The notes beneath the pieces are model-generated. The model was not told the DNA's origin, searched no databases, and was given only the letters and a program-made list of their open reading frames with translations. The translations under genes were made by a program, and so were the position numbers. A stretch of 64,000 nt of DNA. It comes from Pseudomonas sp. Irchel s3f7. Lineage in GTDB: Bacteria; Pseudomonadota; Gammaproteobacteria; Pseudomonadales; Pseudomonadaceae. The stretch spans positions 1 to 64,000 of the forward strand of contig NZ_FYDO01000022.1 of NCBI RefSeq assembly GCF_900187615.1. The letters are read 5' to 3'. Positions 41,986-51,266 of the stretch are shown here, piece after piece; position 1 is the first letter of the stretch, and each line of letters starts with the position of its first letter.

Positions 41986-43446
41986 TTAGAGCGTCGAAGC
42001 CGTCTGTGGCAGTTTCGGCTGGCGATACAGGTCCAGCAGCACCTGATCCAGCACTGACGAAGCGCCGAACGGAGCCTTGTCGTTGAGGATCGCCACCACC
42101 GCCCAGGTGTTGCCGTTGACGTCGCGGCTGAAACCGGCGATGGCGCGGACGGTGTTCAGGGTGCCGGTCTTGACGTGGGCTTCACCGCGCATCGCGGTGG
42201 TCTTCAGGCGTTTGCGCATGGTGCCGTCGGTCCCGGCAATCGGCATCGAGCTGATGTACTCGGCGGCATACGGGCTGTGCCATGCCGCTTCCAGCATCGA
42301 AGCCATTTCCCGGGCGCTGACGCGTTCGGCACGGGACAGGCCAGAGCCGTTCTCCATCACCAGATGCGGCGCCGTGATGCCTTTTTTCGCCAGCCACTGA
42401 CGCACGACACGCTGGGCTGCCTTGGCGTCATCCCCATCGGCGTCGGTACGGAAACGTTGGCCAAGGCTCAGGAACAGCTGTTGGGCCATGGTGTTGTTAC
42501 TGTATTTGTTGATGTCGCGGATGATTTCCGCCAGGTCTGGTGAAAAGGCCCGAGCCAGTACCTTGGCATTTTTAGGCGTTGGCGCCAGAACGTCCTTGCC
42601 CTGAATGCTGCCCCCCAGCTCCTTCCAGATGGCGCGCACGGCGCCGGCGGTATAGGTCGCGTGGTCGAGCAGCGACAGGTAAGTCTGCGAGCTGCAGCCT
42701 TCGGCCAATTGGCCGCCGACCGTCACGGTCACGCTGCCATCGGGCTGAGTCACCGGGTTGTAACGCACGCCACCGGTGCATTGCTTGCCGTTGATGGCCT
42801 TGACCTGGTTGTCGATGCGGATGCTGGCAATCGGCGGCTCTACCGATACCAGCACCTTGCCCGAGTCGTTGCGCGCGACAAAGCGCAGGGCCTTGAGGTT
42901 GACCAGCAGCGAATCGGGTTTGACCAGGAACGGTTTGTTATCGTCGTTGCCGTCGTCGTTGAACTCGGGCAGTTGCGGTTGCACGAAGAAGTTTTTATCC
43001 AGCACCAGGTCTCCGGTGACCTGGGTCACGCCGTTGGCGCGCAGGTCGCGCATCAGCAGCCAGAGTTTTTCCATGTTCAGCTTGGGATCGCCGCCGCCCT
43101 TGAGGTAGAGGTTGCCGTTGAGGATGCCGCCGCTGAGCGTGCCATCGGTGTAGAACTCGGTTTTCCACTGGTGATTGGGGCCGAGCATTTCCAGGGCCGC
43201 ATACGTGGTGACCAGTTTCATGGTGGAGGCCGGGTTGACCGACACATCAGCGTTGTACACCGTCGCATTGCCGGGACCGGTGAGGGGAATCATCACCAGC
43301 GACAGGGCGTTGTCCTGCAACTTGCTGGCCTTGAGGGCCTTTTCGACATTGGGCGTGAGGGCGGTGTTGATGGTTGCAGCGGATACCGGGAAGGCCAGGG
43401 GCAGAAGAAGACCGGCCAGAAACAAGGAGCGCAAAGATTTGATCAT
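41986..43446 (-). CDS. dacB: D-alanyl-D-alanine carboxypeptidase/endopeptidase (PBP4 type)
   Basis: The 486-residue exported penicillin-binding protein trims and opens peptidoglycan cross-links. A signal peptide (MIKSLRSLFLAGLLLPLAFPVSA) precedes the serine-peptidase core. The three active-site motifs are SxxK at 74-77 (STMK), SxN (YSNNTMAQ) and KTG (HVKTGTLN). The large insertion between SxxK and SxN identifies the PBP4 class. In Pseudomonas, loss of PBP4 can induce AmpC. I chose the ATG at 43446 since it begins the signal peptide. Confidence 0.95.
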   Translation of the reverse strand: MIKSLRSLFLAGLLLPLAFPVSAATINTALTPNVEKALKASKLQDNALSLVMIPLTGPGNATVYNADVSVNPASTMKLVTTYAALEMLGPNHQWKTEFYTDGTLSGGILNGNLYLKGGGDPKLNMEKLWLLMRDLRANGVTQVTGDLVLDKNFFVQPQLPEFNDDGNDDNKPFLVKPDSLLVNLKALRFVARNDSGKVLVSVEPPIASIRIDNQVKAINGKQCTGGVRYNPVTQPDGSVTVTVGGQLAEGCSSQTYLSLLDHATYTAGAVRAIWKELGGSIQGKDVLAPTPKNAKVLARAFSPDLAEIIRDINKYSNNTMAQQLFLSLGQRFRTDADGDDAKAAQRVVRQWLAKKGITAPHLVMENGSGLSRAERVSAREMASMLEAAWHSPYAAEYISSMPIAGTDGTMRKRLKTTAMRGEAHVKTGTLNTVRAIAGFSRDVNGNTWAVVAILNDKAPFGASSVLDQVLLDLYRQPKLPQTASTL

Positions 43447-43680
43447 CTGTAATAAAACCCTACAGCCGAGGGAAAATAAGGTGAGGGCATGAAGATAAAT
43501 TCCCTCAATGGTCATGAAAGTGTCGGCATTATGCCCCAAGGTGTCATGACTTGTGCCGTGCCTTGGTCCTCTTGCCCGCTATTTTTTTACCGACGGTAGA
43601 CGTCGCGGCCCAGAGAGTCGGGCAATCGCCGGCTTAAAATGCTAAAGTGCGGCCCGTTATTACTTATGAGGATTGTTCCA

Positions 43681-44025
43681 ATGGCGACTAACCGTTCCCA
43701 GCGTCTGCGCAAAAAATTGTGCGTCGATGAATTTCAAGAGCTGGGTTTCGAACTGAACCTGGATTTCAAGGAAGATTTGTCCGAAGAAGCCATTGACGCT
43801 TTCCTCGAAGCCTTCATCAAAGAAGCCATGGAAGCCAATGGTCTGGGTTATGTTGGCGGCGACGACTTCGGTCTGGTATGCCTGCAGAAGCGTGGCTCGG
43901 TCTCCGAAGAGCAGCGCGCTGCTGTTGAAGCCTGGCTGAAAAACCGTTCCGAGCTGACCAAGGCTGAAATCAGCCCGCTGCTGGACGTTTGGTATCCGGA
44001 AAAGCCGATCAACGCGGCTAAGTGA
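43681..44025 (+). CDS. YggL family 50S ribosome-binding protein
   Basis: The 114-residue protein belongs to the YggL (DUF469) family: MATNRSQRLRKKLCVDEFQELGF at the start and FLEAFIKEAMEANGLGYVGGDD in the middle. A YggL protein was found bound to the large ribosomal subunit in proteobacteria. GAGGA precedes the ATG at 43681. An upstream in-frame start at 43639 is not needed. The gene has its own terminator. Confidence 0.88.
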   Translation: MATNRSQRLRKKLCVDEFQELGFELNLDFKEDLSEEAIDAFLEAFIKEAMEANGLGYVGGDDFGLVCLQKRGSVSEEQRAAVEAWLKNRSELTKAEISPLLDVWYPEKPINAAK

Positions 44026-44030
44026 TACTG

Positions 44031-44066
44031 AAAAAAACGGCGACCTTCGGGTCGCCGTTTTTTTTC
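44031..44066 (+). terminator. Intrinsic terminator after the yggL homologue
   Basis: A-rich sequence plus CGGCGACC pairs with GGTCGCCG across the loop TTCG, followed by eight T residues. The A tract before the stem allows weak function on the other strand. Confidence 0.92.
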
Positions 44067-44072
44067 GTGGAT

Positions 44073-44142
44073 CAAAAGATCGCAGCCTTCGGGGCGGTGT
44101 AATCCTGTAGGAGCTGTCGAGTGGAACGAGGCTGCGATCTTT
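44073..44142. repeat. Paired palindromes of the AGATCGCAGCCTTCGG family
   Basis: AAAAGATCGCAGCCTTCGG pairs with CGAGGCTGCGATCTTTC about 45 bp on. It reaches the stop codon of the BenE-type gene. The interior (GTAGGAGCTGTCGAGTGGAACGAGG pattern, split by the stem) matches the copy between prpB and prpC. Confidence 0.75.
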
Positions 44143-45332
44143 CAGGCTTTACGCCAATTCAAAATCAATAATGTAATAACCCCCGCGACAATTCCCCAGA
44201 ACGCCGAACCGATGGAAAACAGCGTCAGCCCCGATGCCGTGACCATGAAGGTGATCAGCGCCGCTTCACGTTCCTTCGCCTCGCTCATGGCGATGCTCAA
44301 GCCGTTGATGATCGACCCGAACAACGCCAGTGCCGCTATCGACAGCACCAGTTCTTTGGGCAGCGCGGCAAACAACGCCGCGAGTGTTGCGCCGAACACC
44401 CCGGCGATCCCGTAGAAAACCCCGCACCACACCGCCGCCGTGTAGCGCTTGTTGCGATCCTCATGGGCGTGGGGCCCGGTGCAGATCGCCGCGCTGATGG
44501 CCGCCAGGTTGATCCCGTGGGAGCCGAACGGCGCCAGCAGCAACGACGCGATGCCGGTGGTGGTGATCAGCGGCGAGGCTGGCACGGTGTAGCCGTCGGC
44601 GCGCAACACGGCAATACCGGGCATGTTTTGCGAGGTCATGGCCACCACGAACAGCGGGATGCCGATGCTGATGGTCGCGGCCAGGGAGAAATGCGGCGTG
44701 GTCCAGACGGGCGTGGCCACTTCCAGGTGGAATCCGCTGAAGTCCAGCAGGCCCATGAGACCCGACAGGGCCGTGCCGATCAACAATGCCGCCAGCACGG
44801 CATAGCGTGGCGACAGGCGCTTGACCAACAGGTAAGTGAAGAACATACCCAGCACCAAGGCGGTGCGATGCTGAGCCGCGACGAAAATTTCGCTGCCGAT
44901 CTTGAACAGAATCCCGGCCAACAACGCGGCAGCCAATGAGGCCGGGATCTTTTTCACCAGGCGCTCGAAACTGCCGGTCAGGCCGCAGAGGGTTACCAGC
45001 ACGGCGCAAGTGATGTAGGCGCCGATGGCTTCGCCATAAGTGACACCGCCCAGGCTGGTAATCAGCAACGCCGCGCCCGGGGTCGACCAGGCGATGGTGA
45101 TGGGGGTGCGGTAACGCAGGGACAAGCCGATGGAACATACCGCCATGCCGATTGAAATCGCCCAGATCCACGAAGAAATCTGCCCGCTCGTCAGTCCGGC
45201 AGCTTGCCCGGCCTGGAACATCAGCACCAGGGAACTGGTATAGCCCGTCATCATGGCGATGAATCCGGCGACAATCGCGGAAGGCGAGGTATCGGCGAGT
45301 GGGCGCAATTGCGTGTGCGTGGCGTCATTCAT
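44142..45332 (-). CDS. BenE-family membrane transporter
   Basis: The 396-residue integral membrane protein of the BenE (benzoate/H+ symporter) family has about twelve hydrophobic segments. Typical elements are SAIVAGFIAMMTGYTSSLVLMFQA near the N-terminus, ITIAWSTPGAALL, and AMTSQNMPGIAVLRADGY near residue 230. No benzoate catabolic genes are adjacent; it is divergent from a GntR regulator and lies beside guaD and xdh genes. It may therefore carry a purine or related compound, but that is only context. P. aeruginosa has a different type of transporter near these genes as far as I recall. Confidence 0.88.
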   Translation of the reverse strand: MNDATHTQLRPLADTSPSAIVAGFIAMMTGYTSSLVLMFQAGQAAGLTSGQISSWIWAISIGMAVCSIGLSLRYRTPITIAWSTPGAALLITSLGGVTYGEAIGAYITCAVLVTLCGLTGSFERLVKKIPASLAAALLAGILFKIGSEIFVAAQHRTALVLGMFFTYLLVKRLSPRYAVLAALLIGTALSGLMGLLDFSGFHLEVATPVWTTPHFSLAATISIGIPLFVVAMTSQNMPGIAVLRADGYTVPASPLITTTGIASLLLAPFGSHGINLAAISAAICTGPHAHEDRNKRYTAAVWCGVFYGIAGVFGATLAALFAALPKELVLSIAALALFGSIINGLSIAMSEAKEREAALITFMVTASGLTLFSIGSAFWGIVAGVITLLILNWRKA

Positions 45333-45375
45333 GACGGCTATGTTCCTTAATACAGATGAAAATGTCTGCGATCCC

Positions 45376-45409
45376 CTGCGTAGGCGCAGCCTTCGGCAGC
45401 GCCTACAGA
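45376..45409. repeat. Palindromic repeat before the GntR gene
   Basis: CTGCGTAGGCGC and GCGCCTACAG-type arms flank AGCCTTCGGCA. It is a single REP-like hairpin in the control region between the BenE-type gene and gntR. Confidence 0.6.
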
Positions 45410-45518
45410 AATTGTGCGCAAATCACGGATTTCGGGTTTAAGCCTAAACTCAAAAGGAACTGGACGTTGCGATACAGCCAAGGCGACATTCAGCCGTACA
45501 GTCGTGTTGCCACCTTTC

Positions 45519-45530
45519 ATTGTGTACAAT
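45519..45530. promoter_or_regulatory. Candidate GntR operator (ATTGT-GT-ACAAT)
   Basis: A 5-bp perfect inverted repeat with a two-base centre lies 93 bp before the regulator's ATG, in the divergent control region shared with the BenE-type transporter. It matches the TNGTNxACNA pattern of FCD-type GntR operators. Confidence 0.5.
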
Positions 45531-45622
45531 CGCGGTGTTTTTTACGCGATACTTGCCAGCGACCCACTGTGCCGTATTACAGCCACCGCCAATTCGCCGC
45601 AGTTTTCCCGATTCGAGCGCCC

Positions 45623-46387
45623 ATGAACGAACAGTTGCAACCCCTAAAGAAACAACCGCGAGCAGGCAAAGCAGGTCGCAGCGGTACTCAGGACGATATC
45701 GTCTACGCGCATATCTTCGAGGCTATCCTCGAACAGCGCCTGGCGCCCGGCACCAAGTTGAGCGAAGAAGCGCTGGGGGAAATTTTCGGGGTCAGTCGCA
45801 CCATCATTCGCCGCGCCCTGTCGCGTCTTGCTCATGAAGGCGTGGTGTTGTTGCGTCCGAATCGTGGCGCGGTAGTCGCCAGCCCGAGCGTCGAAGAAGC
45901 CCGCCAGGTGTTCATGGCCCGGCGTCTGGTGGAGCGAGCGATCACCGAACTGGCCGTTGAGCACGCTACCGCCGAGCAGATCGCCGAGTTGCGCCAGATG
46001 GTCAACGATGAGCGCGACAGCTTCTCCCGTGGCGATCGCGGTGCCGGTATCCGTTTGTCGGGCGAATTCCACCTGAAACTGGCCGAGGCGGCGAAAAACA
46101 CGCCGTTGATCAGTTTCCAGCGCAGCCTGGTATCCCAGACGTCGCTGATCATCGCCCAGTACGAAAGCGGCAACCGTTCTCACTGCTCTTACGACGAGCA
46201 CACCCAGCTGATCGATGCCATCGAGGCTCGCAACGCTGAGTTGGCCGTGAATCTGATGATGCATCACATGGATCACATCGACAGCAAACTCAACCTCGAC
46301 GAAGAAAGTGCGTCGGATGATTTGCACGCGGTGTTCTCGCACTTGTTGCAGACCAAGAAGCCTGGGCGTTCGACTGCCAAGCTCTGA
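45623..46387 (+). CDS. GntR-family (FCD) transcriptional regulator
   Basis: The 254-residue regulator has a winged helix-turn-helix (IFEAILEQRLAPGTKLSEEALGEIFGVSRTIIRRALSRLAHEG, about 28-70) and an FCD effector domain with metal-ligand-like residues (EFHLKLAEAA, H near residue 205-230). Its basic N-terminal extension (KKQPRAGKAGRSG) is typical of the regulators next to purine genes. I chose the ATG at 45623; the open frame extends 267 bp upstream through the promoter region. It is divergent from the BenE-type gene and convergent with guaD. Confidence 0.88.
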   Translation: MNEQLQPLKKQPRAGKAGRSGTQDDIVYAHIFEAILEQRLAPGTKLSEEALGEIFGVSRTIIRRALSRLAHEGVVLLRPNRGAVVASPSVEEARQVFMARRLVERAITELAVEHATAEQIAELRQMVNDERDSFSRGDRGAGIRLSGEFHLKLAEAAKNTPLISFQRSLVSQTSLIIAQYESGNRSHCSYDEHTQLIDAIEARNAELAVNLMMHHMDHIDSKLNLDEESASDDLHAVFSHLLQTKKPGRSTAKL

Positions 46388-46403
46388 AAGATCACGTCGC
46401 GTC

Positions 46404-46472
46404 CCATCGCTGGCAAGCCAGCTCCTACAAGAGCGGCGTGAATCATTGTAGGAGCCGGCTTGCTGGCGATGA
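46404..46472. repeat. REPIN (GGCTTGC family) between gntR and guaD
   Basis: CATCGCTGGCAAGCCAGCTC and its partner GGAGCCGGCTTGCTGGCGATG enclose about 22 bp between two convergent genes. Confidence 0.85.
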
Positions 46473-46488
46473 CGTTAGGGCAGGCAAT

Positions 46489-46527
46489 AAAAATCCCCCG
46501 GGCTGCAAAGCGCCGGGGGATTTTTTA
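46489..46527. terminator. Bidirectional intrinsic terminator between gntR and guaD
   Basis: AAAAATCCCCCGG pairs with CCGGGGGATTTTT across a loop of about ten bases. T tracts lie on the 3' side of the stem on both strands, so it can end both convergent genes. Confidence 0.88.
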
Positions 46528-46540
46528 TGCCCGGGAAAAC

Positions 46541-47845
46541 TTAGCGCTGATGCACCAGATTCCCCGCCGCATACGTCTGTTGCACCGTCCGGTCATCGCC
46601 CAGCGTCATCAGCACAAACAACGTCTCGGCAATGTTGTTGGCCTGTTTCAGGCGATAGCTCAGCAGCGGTGTGGCGTTGTAGTCCAGCACCAGGAAGTCG
46701 GCGTCGGTTCCCGGTTGCAGGTTGCCGATCTTGTCTTCCAGGCGCAGTGCGCGAGCACCGCCGAGGGTCGCCAGATACAGCGACTTGAACGGGCTCAGGC
46801 GTGCACCTTGCAGTTGCATGACCTTGTAGGCTTCGTTCAGGGTTTGCAGCAGCGAGAAACTGGTGCCGCCGCCGACGTCGGTCCCGATGCCGACATTGAG
46901 GTTGTGCTTTTCGGCCATCGGCAGGTTGAACAGACCGCTGCCGAGGAAGAAGTTCGAGGTCGGGCAGAATGAGATGGCCGAACCGGTTTCCGCCAGGCGC
47001 GCGCATTCGTCATCGCACAGGTGCACGCCGTGGGCGAACACCGAGCGCTCGCCGAGCAACTGGTAATGGTCGTAGACGTCGAGGTAACCCTTGCGCTCCG
47101 GGAACAGCTCCTTGACCCACTCGATTTCCTTGAGGTTTTCGCTGATGTGGGTCTGCATGTACAGATCCGGGTATTCGGTCAGCAATTGGCCCGCGAGAGT
47201 CAGTTGTTCCGGGGTGCTGGTCGGTGCGAAGCGCGGCGTGACCGCATAGTGCAAGCGGCCCTTGCCGTGCCAGCGCTCGATCAGCGCCTTGCTTTCGACG
47301 TAGCTGGATTCGGCGGTGTCGGTCAGGTAGTCCGGCGCGTTGCGGTCCATCATCACCTTGCCGGCGATCATCCGCAGGTCGAGCTGTTCAGCGGCTTCGA
47401 AGAACGATTCCACCGACTGCGGATGCACACTGCCGAACACCAGCGCCGTGGTCGTGCCGTTACGCAGCAGTTCCTTGATGAAAATGTCCGCGACCTGGTC
47501 GGCATGGGCCTTGTCGGCGAACTGGCGTTCACAAGGGAAGGTGTACGTGTTGAGCCAGTCCAGCAGTTGCTCGCCATACGCGCCGACCATGCCGGTTTGT
47601 GGCAGGTGGATGTGGGTATCGATGAAACCAGGCGTGATCAGTGCGTCCTGGTAATGGGTGATCTCGATATCGGTTGGCAAGGTCGGCAGCAAGTCGCTGG
47701 CGTGGCCAATGGCACTGATTTTGCCGTTTTCGACCACCAGCAGGCCGTCGTCGAAATACTCGTAAGAGGCTTCGATACCAACGATGGCCGGGTCGGCGAT
47801 GCTGTGCAAAATGGCGGCGCGGTAGGCTTTGCGAGTCAGAGGCAT
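46541..47845 (-). CDS. guaD: Guanine deaminase
   Basis: The 434-residue metal-dependent amidohydrolase turns guanine into xanthine and ammonia. The zinc ligands H78 and H80 lie in GFIDTHIHLPQTG. HISENLKEIEWVKELFP, SFCPTSNFFLGSGLFN and GIGTDVGGGTSFSLLQT carry the later metal and substrate residues. It starts 24 bp after xdhC in the same direction, so guanine deamination and xanthine oxidation are co-expressed. Confidence 0.96.
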   Translation of the reverse strand: MPLTRKAYRAAILHSIADPAIVGIEASYEYFDDGLLVVENGKISAIGHASDLLPTLPTDIEITHYQDALITPGFIDTHIHLPQTGMVGAYGEQLLDWLNTYTFPCERQFADKAHADQVADIFIKELLRNGTTTALVFGSVHPQSVESFFEAAEQLDLRMIAGKVMMDRNAPDYLTDTAESSYVESKALIERWHGKGRLHYAVTPRFAPTSTPEQLTLAGQLLTEYPDLYMQTHISENLKEIEWVKELFPERKGYLDVYDHYQLLGERSVFAHGVHLCDDECARLAETGSAISFCPTSNFFLGSGLFNLPMAEKHNLNVGIGTDVGGGTSFSLLQTLNEAYKVMQLQGARLSPFKSLYLATLGGARALRLEDKIGNLQPGTDADFLVLDYNATPLLSYRLKQANNIAETLFVLMTLGDDRTVQQTYAAGNLVHQR

Positions 47846-47869
47846 GGGGGTTCTCTAGTGTCGTTCTTG

Positions 47870-48727
47870 TCAGTTCGAGGCAGCTTGCTTCGACGCGTGG
47901 CTGCGGCGTGACGCGGGCAGCAGTTTGGCGATCGGTTCGGCGCTGGACGTCTGCTGGCCGAAATTCGCGTTATAGGTGGCGATGATTTCGCCGGCGATGG
48001 AGATGGCGATTTCCACAGGCAGTTTGCCTTTGACTTCGCCGATGCCCATTGGACAGCGCATGCGTTGCACGACGCTGCTGTCGAAACCGCGATCACGCAG
48101 ACGGTGTTCGAATTTCACCCGCTTGGTCTTCGAGCCGATCAGGCCGAAGTAGGCAAAGTCGTTGCGCTTGAGAATTGCGGCGGTGAGTTCGAGGTCGAGC
48201 TGGTGGTTGTGGGTCATGACAATGCAGTAGCTGCCGGGGGGCAGATCGTCGATTTCATCCACCGGTTCTTCGCTGACAATCTTGCGCACGCCGTGGGGGA
48301 TCTGCTCGGGGAATTCATCTTCCCGCGAATCGATCCAGCGCACCCGGCAGGGCAGGCTGGCCAGCAACGGCACCAAGGCGCGGCCGACATGGCCGGCGCC
48401 GAACACAGCGATCTGTGCTTGCACCTGCCCCATCGGTTCGAACAGCAACACTGTCGCGCCACCGCAGCACTGACCGAGGCTGGCGCCGAGGCTGAAGCGC
48501 TCCAGATGTGTGTCCTGCTTGCCGCTGACGAGCATTTCGCGGGCGATTTTCATCGCCTTGTATTCCAGGTGTCCGCCACCGATGGTGTCGAAGGACTGAC
48601 TGGCGCTGATGACCATTTTCGAGCCGGCGTTGCGCGGCGTAGAGCCAAGCTCTTCGATGATGGTCACCAACACGCAGGGCTCACCCCGGTTTTGCAGGTC
48701 GGCGAGGGCGTCGATCCAGTTGTACAT
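47870..48727 (-). CDS. xdhC: Xanthine dehydrogenase accessory protein XdhC
   Basis: The 285-residue protein binds molybdenum cofactor and helps insert its sulfurated form into xanthine dehydrogenase. The N-terminal motif GSTPRNAGSKMVI and the C-terminal Rossmann region AVFGAGHVGRALVPLLASL are family markers; GASLGQCCGG carries conserved cysteines. I chose the ATG at 48727 with GAGG five bases upstream. It lies between xdhB and guaD. Confidence 0.93.
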   Translation of the reverse strand: MYNWIDALADLQNRGEPCVLVTIIEELGSTPRNAGSKMVISASQSFDTIGGGHLEYKAMKIAREMLVSGKQDTHLERFSLGASLGQCCGGATVLLFEPMGQVQAQIAVFGAGHVGRALVPLLASLPCRVRWIDSREDEFPEQIPHGVRKIVSEEPVDEIDDLPPGSYCIVMTHNHQLDLELTAAILKRNDFAYFGLIGSKTKRVKFEHRLRDRGFDSSVVQRMRCPMGIGEVKGKLPVEIAISIAGEIIATYNANFGQQTSSAEPIAKLLPASRRSHASKQAASN

Positions 48728-48764
48728 AAACACCTCAACATCTCTGTTGTCTGTTCGGCCGTCT

Positions 48765-48851
48765 TCGCCAGCAAGCCGGCTCCTACAGGTTTCGTGTCGG
48801 TCGCAGAATCGCGATGCACCGCCTATCTGTAGGAGCCGGCTTGCTGGCGAT
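48765..48851. repeat. REPIN (GGCTTGC family) between xdhB and xdhC
   Basis: TCGCCAGCAAGCCGGCTCC and its complement GGAGCCGGCTTGCTGGCGA enclose about 50 bp. It interrupts the otherwise tight xdh operon and may lower downstream expression or stabilise the xdhAB message. Confidence 0.87.
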
Positions 48852-48866
48852 ACAGGTGCCTCGGTC

Positions 48867-51266
48867 TTAGAGCGAAGCCAACTCGGTTTCAGCCTCGACA
48901 GCCTTCGCCACCTTCAACTGGCGCATTTGCTCACAGCCCCACAACACCCGCTCCGGGGTCGCCGGTGCGTCGATTTTCGGTTGATGCCTGTAGTCACCCA
49001 GGCTCGCCACGGCGTCCTTGATCGCACACCACGCGGCGATGCCGAGCATGAACGGCGGTTCACCGACAGCCTTGGAATGGAACACCGTGTCTTCCGGGTT
49101 CTTGCGGTTTTCCACCAGTTTCACCCGCAGGTCCAGCGGCATGTCCGCCACGGCCGGGATCTTGTAGCTGGCCGGGCCGTTGGTCATCAGCTTGCCTTTG
49201 TTGTTCCACACCAGTTCTTCCATGGTCAGCCACCCCATGCCCTGGATGAAACCACCTTCGACCTGACCAATGTCGATGACCGGGTTCAGCGAGGCACCGA
49301 CGTCGTGGAGGATGTCGGTGCGCAGCATCTTGTACTCGCCGGTCAGGGTGTCGACCAGTACTTCGCAGCACGCCGCACCAAAGGCGAAGTAGTAGAACGG
49401 ACGACCACGGGCCTGGCTACGGTCGTAGTGGATTTTCGGGGTCTTGTAGAACCCGGTGCTCGACAGCGACACTTGGGCGAAATACGCCTGCTGGATCAGC
49501 GCTTCGAAGGTCAGGATGTGATCGCGAACGCGCACATGACCGTTGTGGAATTCCACGTCTTCTTCGCTGACCTTGTAGTGACGGGCAGCGAACTCCACCA
49601 GGCGTTGCTTGATGGTTTCTGCCGCGTTCTGCGCCGCTTTGCCGTTCAGGTCGGCACCGCTGGAAGCGGCGGTCGGCGAGGTGTTTGGTACTTTGTCGGT
49701 GTTGGTCGCGGTGATCTGCACGCGGTCCATTTCCACCTGGAACACTTCGGCCACGACCTGCGCGACCTTGGTGTTCAGGCCCTGGCCCATTTCCGTGCCG
49801 CCGTGGTTCAGGTGGATGCTGCCGTCGGTGTAGACGTGCACCAGGGCACCGGCCTGGTTGAGGAAGCTGGCGGTGAAGGAAATACCGAATTTGACCGGCG
49901 TCAGCGCCAGACCTTTTTTCAGGATCGGGCTGTTCGCGTTGTAGTGACGGATCGCTTCGCGGCGCTCGGCGTACTGGCTGCTTTCTTCCAGTTCGGCGGT
50001 CATCTCCTCGAGCATGTTGTGCTCGACGGTCTGGTAGTAATGGGTGACGTTACGCTCGGTCTTGCCGTAGTAGTTGGCCTTGCGCACGGCCAGCGGATCG
50101 AGGGCCAGATGGCGAGAGATGGCGTCCATCACTTCTTCGATGGCGACCATGCCTTGCGGGCCGCCGAAGCCACGGTAAGCGGTGTTCGACGCGGTGTTGG
50201 TCTTGCAGCGATGACCGTTGATGGTCGCATCGCCCAGGTAGTACGAGTTGTCGGAGTGGAACATCGCGCGGTCGACGATCGACGCTGACAGGTCAGGTGA
50301 GTAACCGCAGTTGCCGGCCAGTTCCAGGTTGATGCCGTGCAGGCGGCCAGTGCTGTCGAAACCCACGTCGTACTCGACGTAGAAGGGGTGACGCTTGCCA
50401 GTCATCAGCATGTCTTCGACACGCGGCAGGCGCATCTTGGTCGGCTGACCGGTGAGGTGCGCGATCACGGCGCACAGGCACGCCGGGCTCGCTGCCTGGG
50501 TTTCCTTTCCACCGAAACCGCCACCCATGCGCCGCATGTCGACGACGATTTTGTTCATCGACACGTCCAGCACTTCGGCCACCAGTTTCTGCACTTCGGT
50601 GGGGTTCTGCGTGGAGCAGTAAACGATCATGCCGCCGTCTTCGGTCGGCATCACCGAAGAGATCTGGGTTTCCAGGTAAAAGTGTTCCTGGCCGCCGATG
50701 TGCAGTGTGCCCTGGATGCGGTGTTCGGCAGACGCCAAAGCAGTGGCCGAATCGCCGCGCTGATGGGTGTGGCTGTCGAGCACGAAGTGGCGTTTGCGCA
50801 GGGCCTCGACCACGTCCAGAACCGGTTCGAGATCTTCGTATTCAATGATTGCGGCCATGGCCGCCTTGCGTGCGGTTTCCAGGTCTTTCGCGGCAACGGC
50901 GACAACCGGTTGACCGACGAACTCCACGGTATCAATCGCCAGCAGCGGATCGCCCGGCAGCAACGCGCCGATGTCTTTCAGGCCCGGCAAGTCTTCGTGG
51001 GTGATGGCGATGCGCACGCCTTCGAAGGCGTAGCAGGGCGAGGTGTCGATGCTGATGATTTTCGCGTGGGCGCGGTCCGACAGGCGTGCATAGACGTGCA
51101 ACTGATTCGGAAACTCCAGGCGGTCGTCGATGTACTGCGCTTCACCGGACACATGCTTGGCGGCGCTGTCGTGCTTGACGCTGCGGCCGACACCGGTGGT
51201 CAGGTCCTTGGCGAACAGTTCAGCCAGTTCGGCCTGGGTCTTCTCTACGGCGTGATGATTAGACAT
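48867..51266 (-). CDS. xdhB: Xanthine dehydrogenase molybdopterin-binding subunit
   Basis: The 799-residue large subunit oxidises hypoxanthine and xanthine at the molybdenum centre. GGQEHFYLETQ, MRRMGGGFGGKETQA, AYRGFGGPQGM and HLNHGGTEMGQGLNTKVAQ are cofactor and substrate motifs. The active-site Glu lies in SKAVGEPPFMLG. Its ATG overlaps the end of xdhA by 8 bp, so the two subunits are translationally coupled. Confidence 0.96.
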   Translation of the reverse strand: MSNHHAVEKTQAELAELFAKDLTTGVGRSVKHDSAAKHVSGEAQYIDDRLEFPNQLHVYARLSDRAHAKIISIDTSPCYAFEGVRIAITHEDLPGLKDIGALLPGDPLLAIDTVEFVGQPVVAVAAKDLETARKAAMAAIIEYEDLEPVLDVVEALRKRHFVLDSHTHQRGDSATALASAEHRIQGTLHIGGQEHFYLETQISSVMPTEDGGMIVYCSTQNPTEVQKLVAEVLDVSMNKIVVDMRRMGGGFGGKETQAASPACLCAVIAHLTGQPTKMRLPRVEDMLMTGKRHPFYVEYDVGFDSTGRLHGINLELAGNCGYSPDLSASIVDRAMFHSDNSYYLGDATINGHRCKTNTASNTAYRGFGGPQGMVAIEEVMDAISRHLALDPLAVRKANYYGKTERNVTHYYQTVEHNMLEEMTAELEESSQYAERREAIRHYNANSPILKKGLALTPVKFGISFTASFLNQAGALVHVYTDGSIHLNHGGTEMGQGLNTKVAQVVAEVFQVEMDRVQITATNTDKVPNTSPTAASSGADLNGKAAQNAAETIKQRLVEFAARHYKVSEEDVEFHNGHVRVRDHILTFEALIQQAYFAQVSLSSTGFYKTPKIHYDRSQARGRPFYYFAFGAACCEVLVDTLTGEYKMLRTDILHDVGASLNPVIDIGQVEGGFIQGMGWLTMEELVWNNKGKLMTNGPASYKIPAVADMPLDLRVKLVENRKNPEDTVFHSKAVGEPPFMLGIAAWCAIKDAVASLGDYRHQPKIDAPATPERVLWGCEQMRQLKVAKAVEAETELASL

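Noticed and set aside
45356..45622. An 89-codon N-terminal extension of the GntR regulator
   Set aside because: The region contains a REP hairpin and the ATTGT-GT-ACAAT operator; the normal GntR N-terminus begins at 45623.
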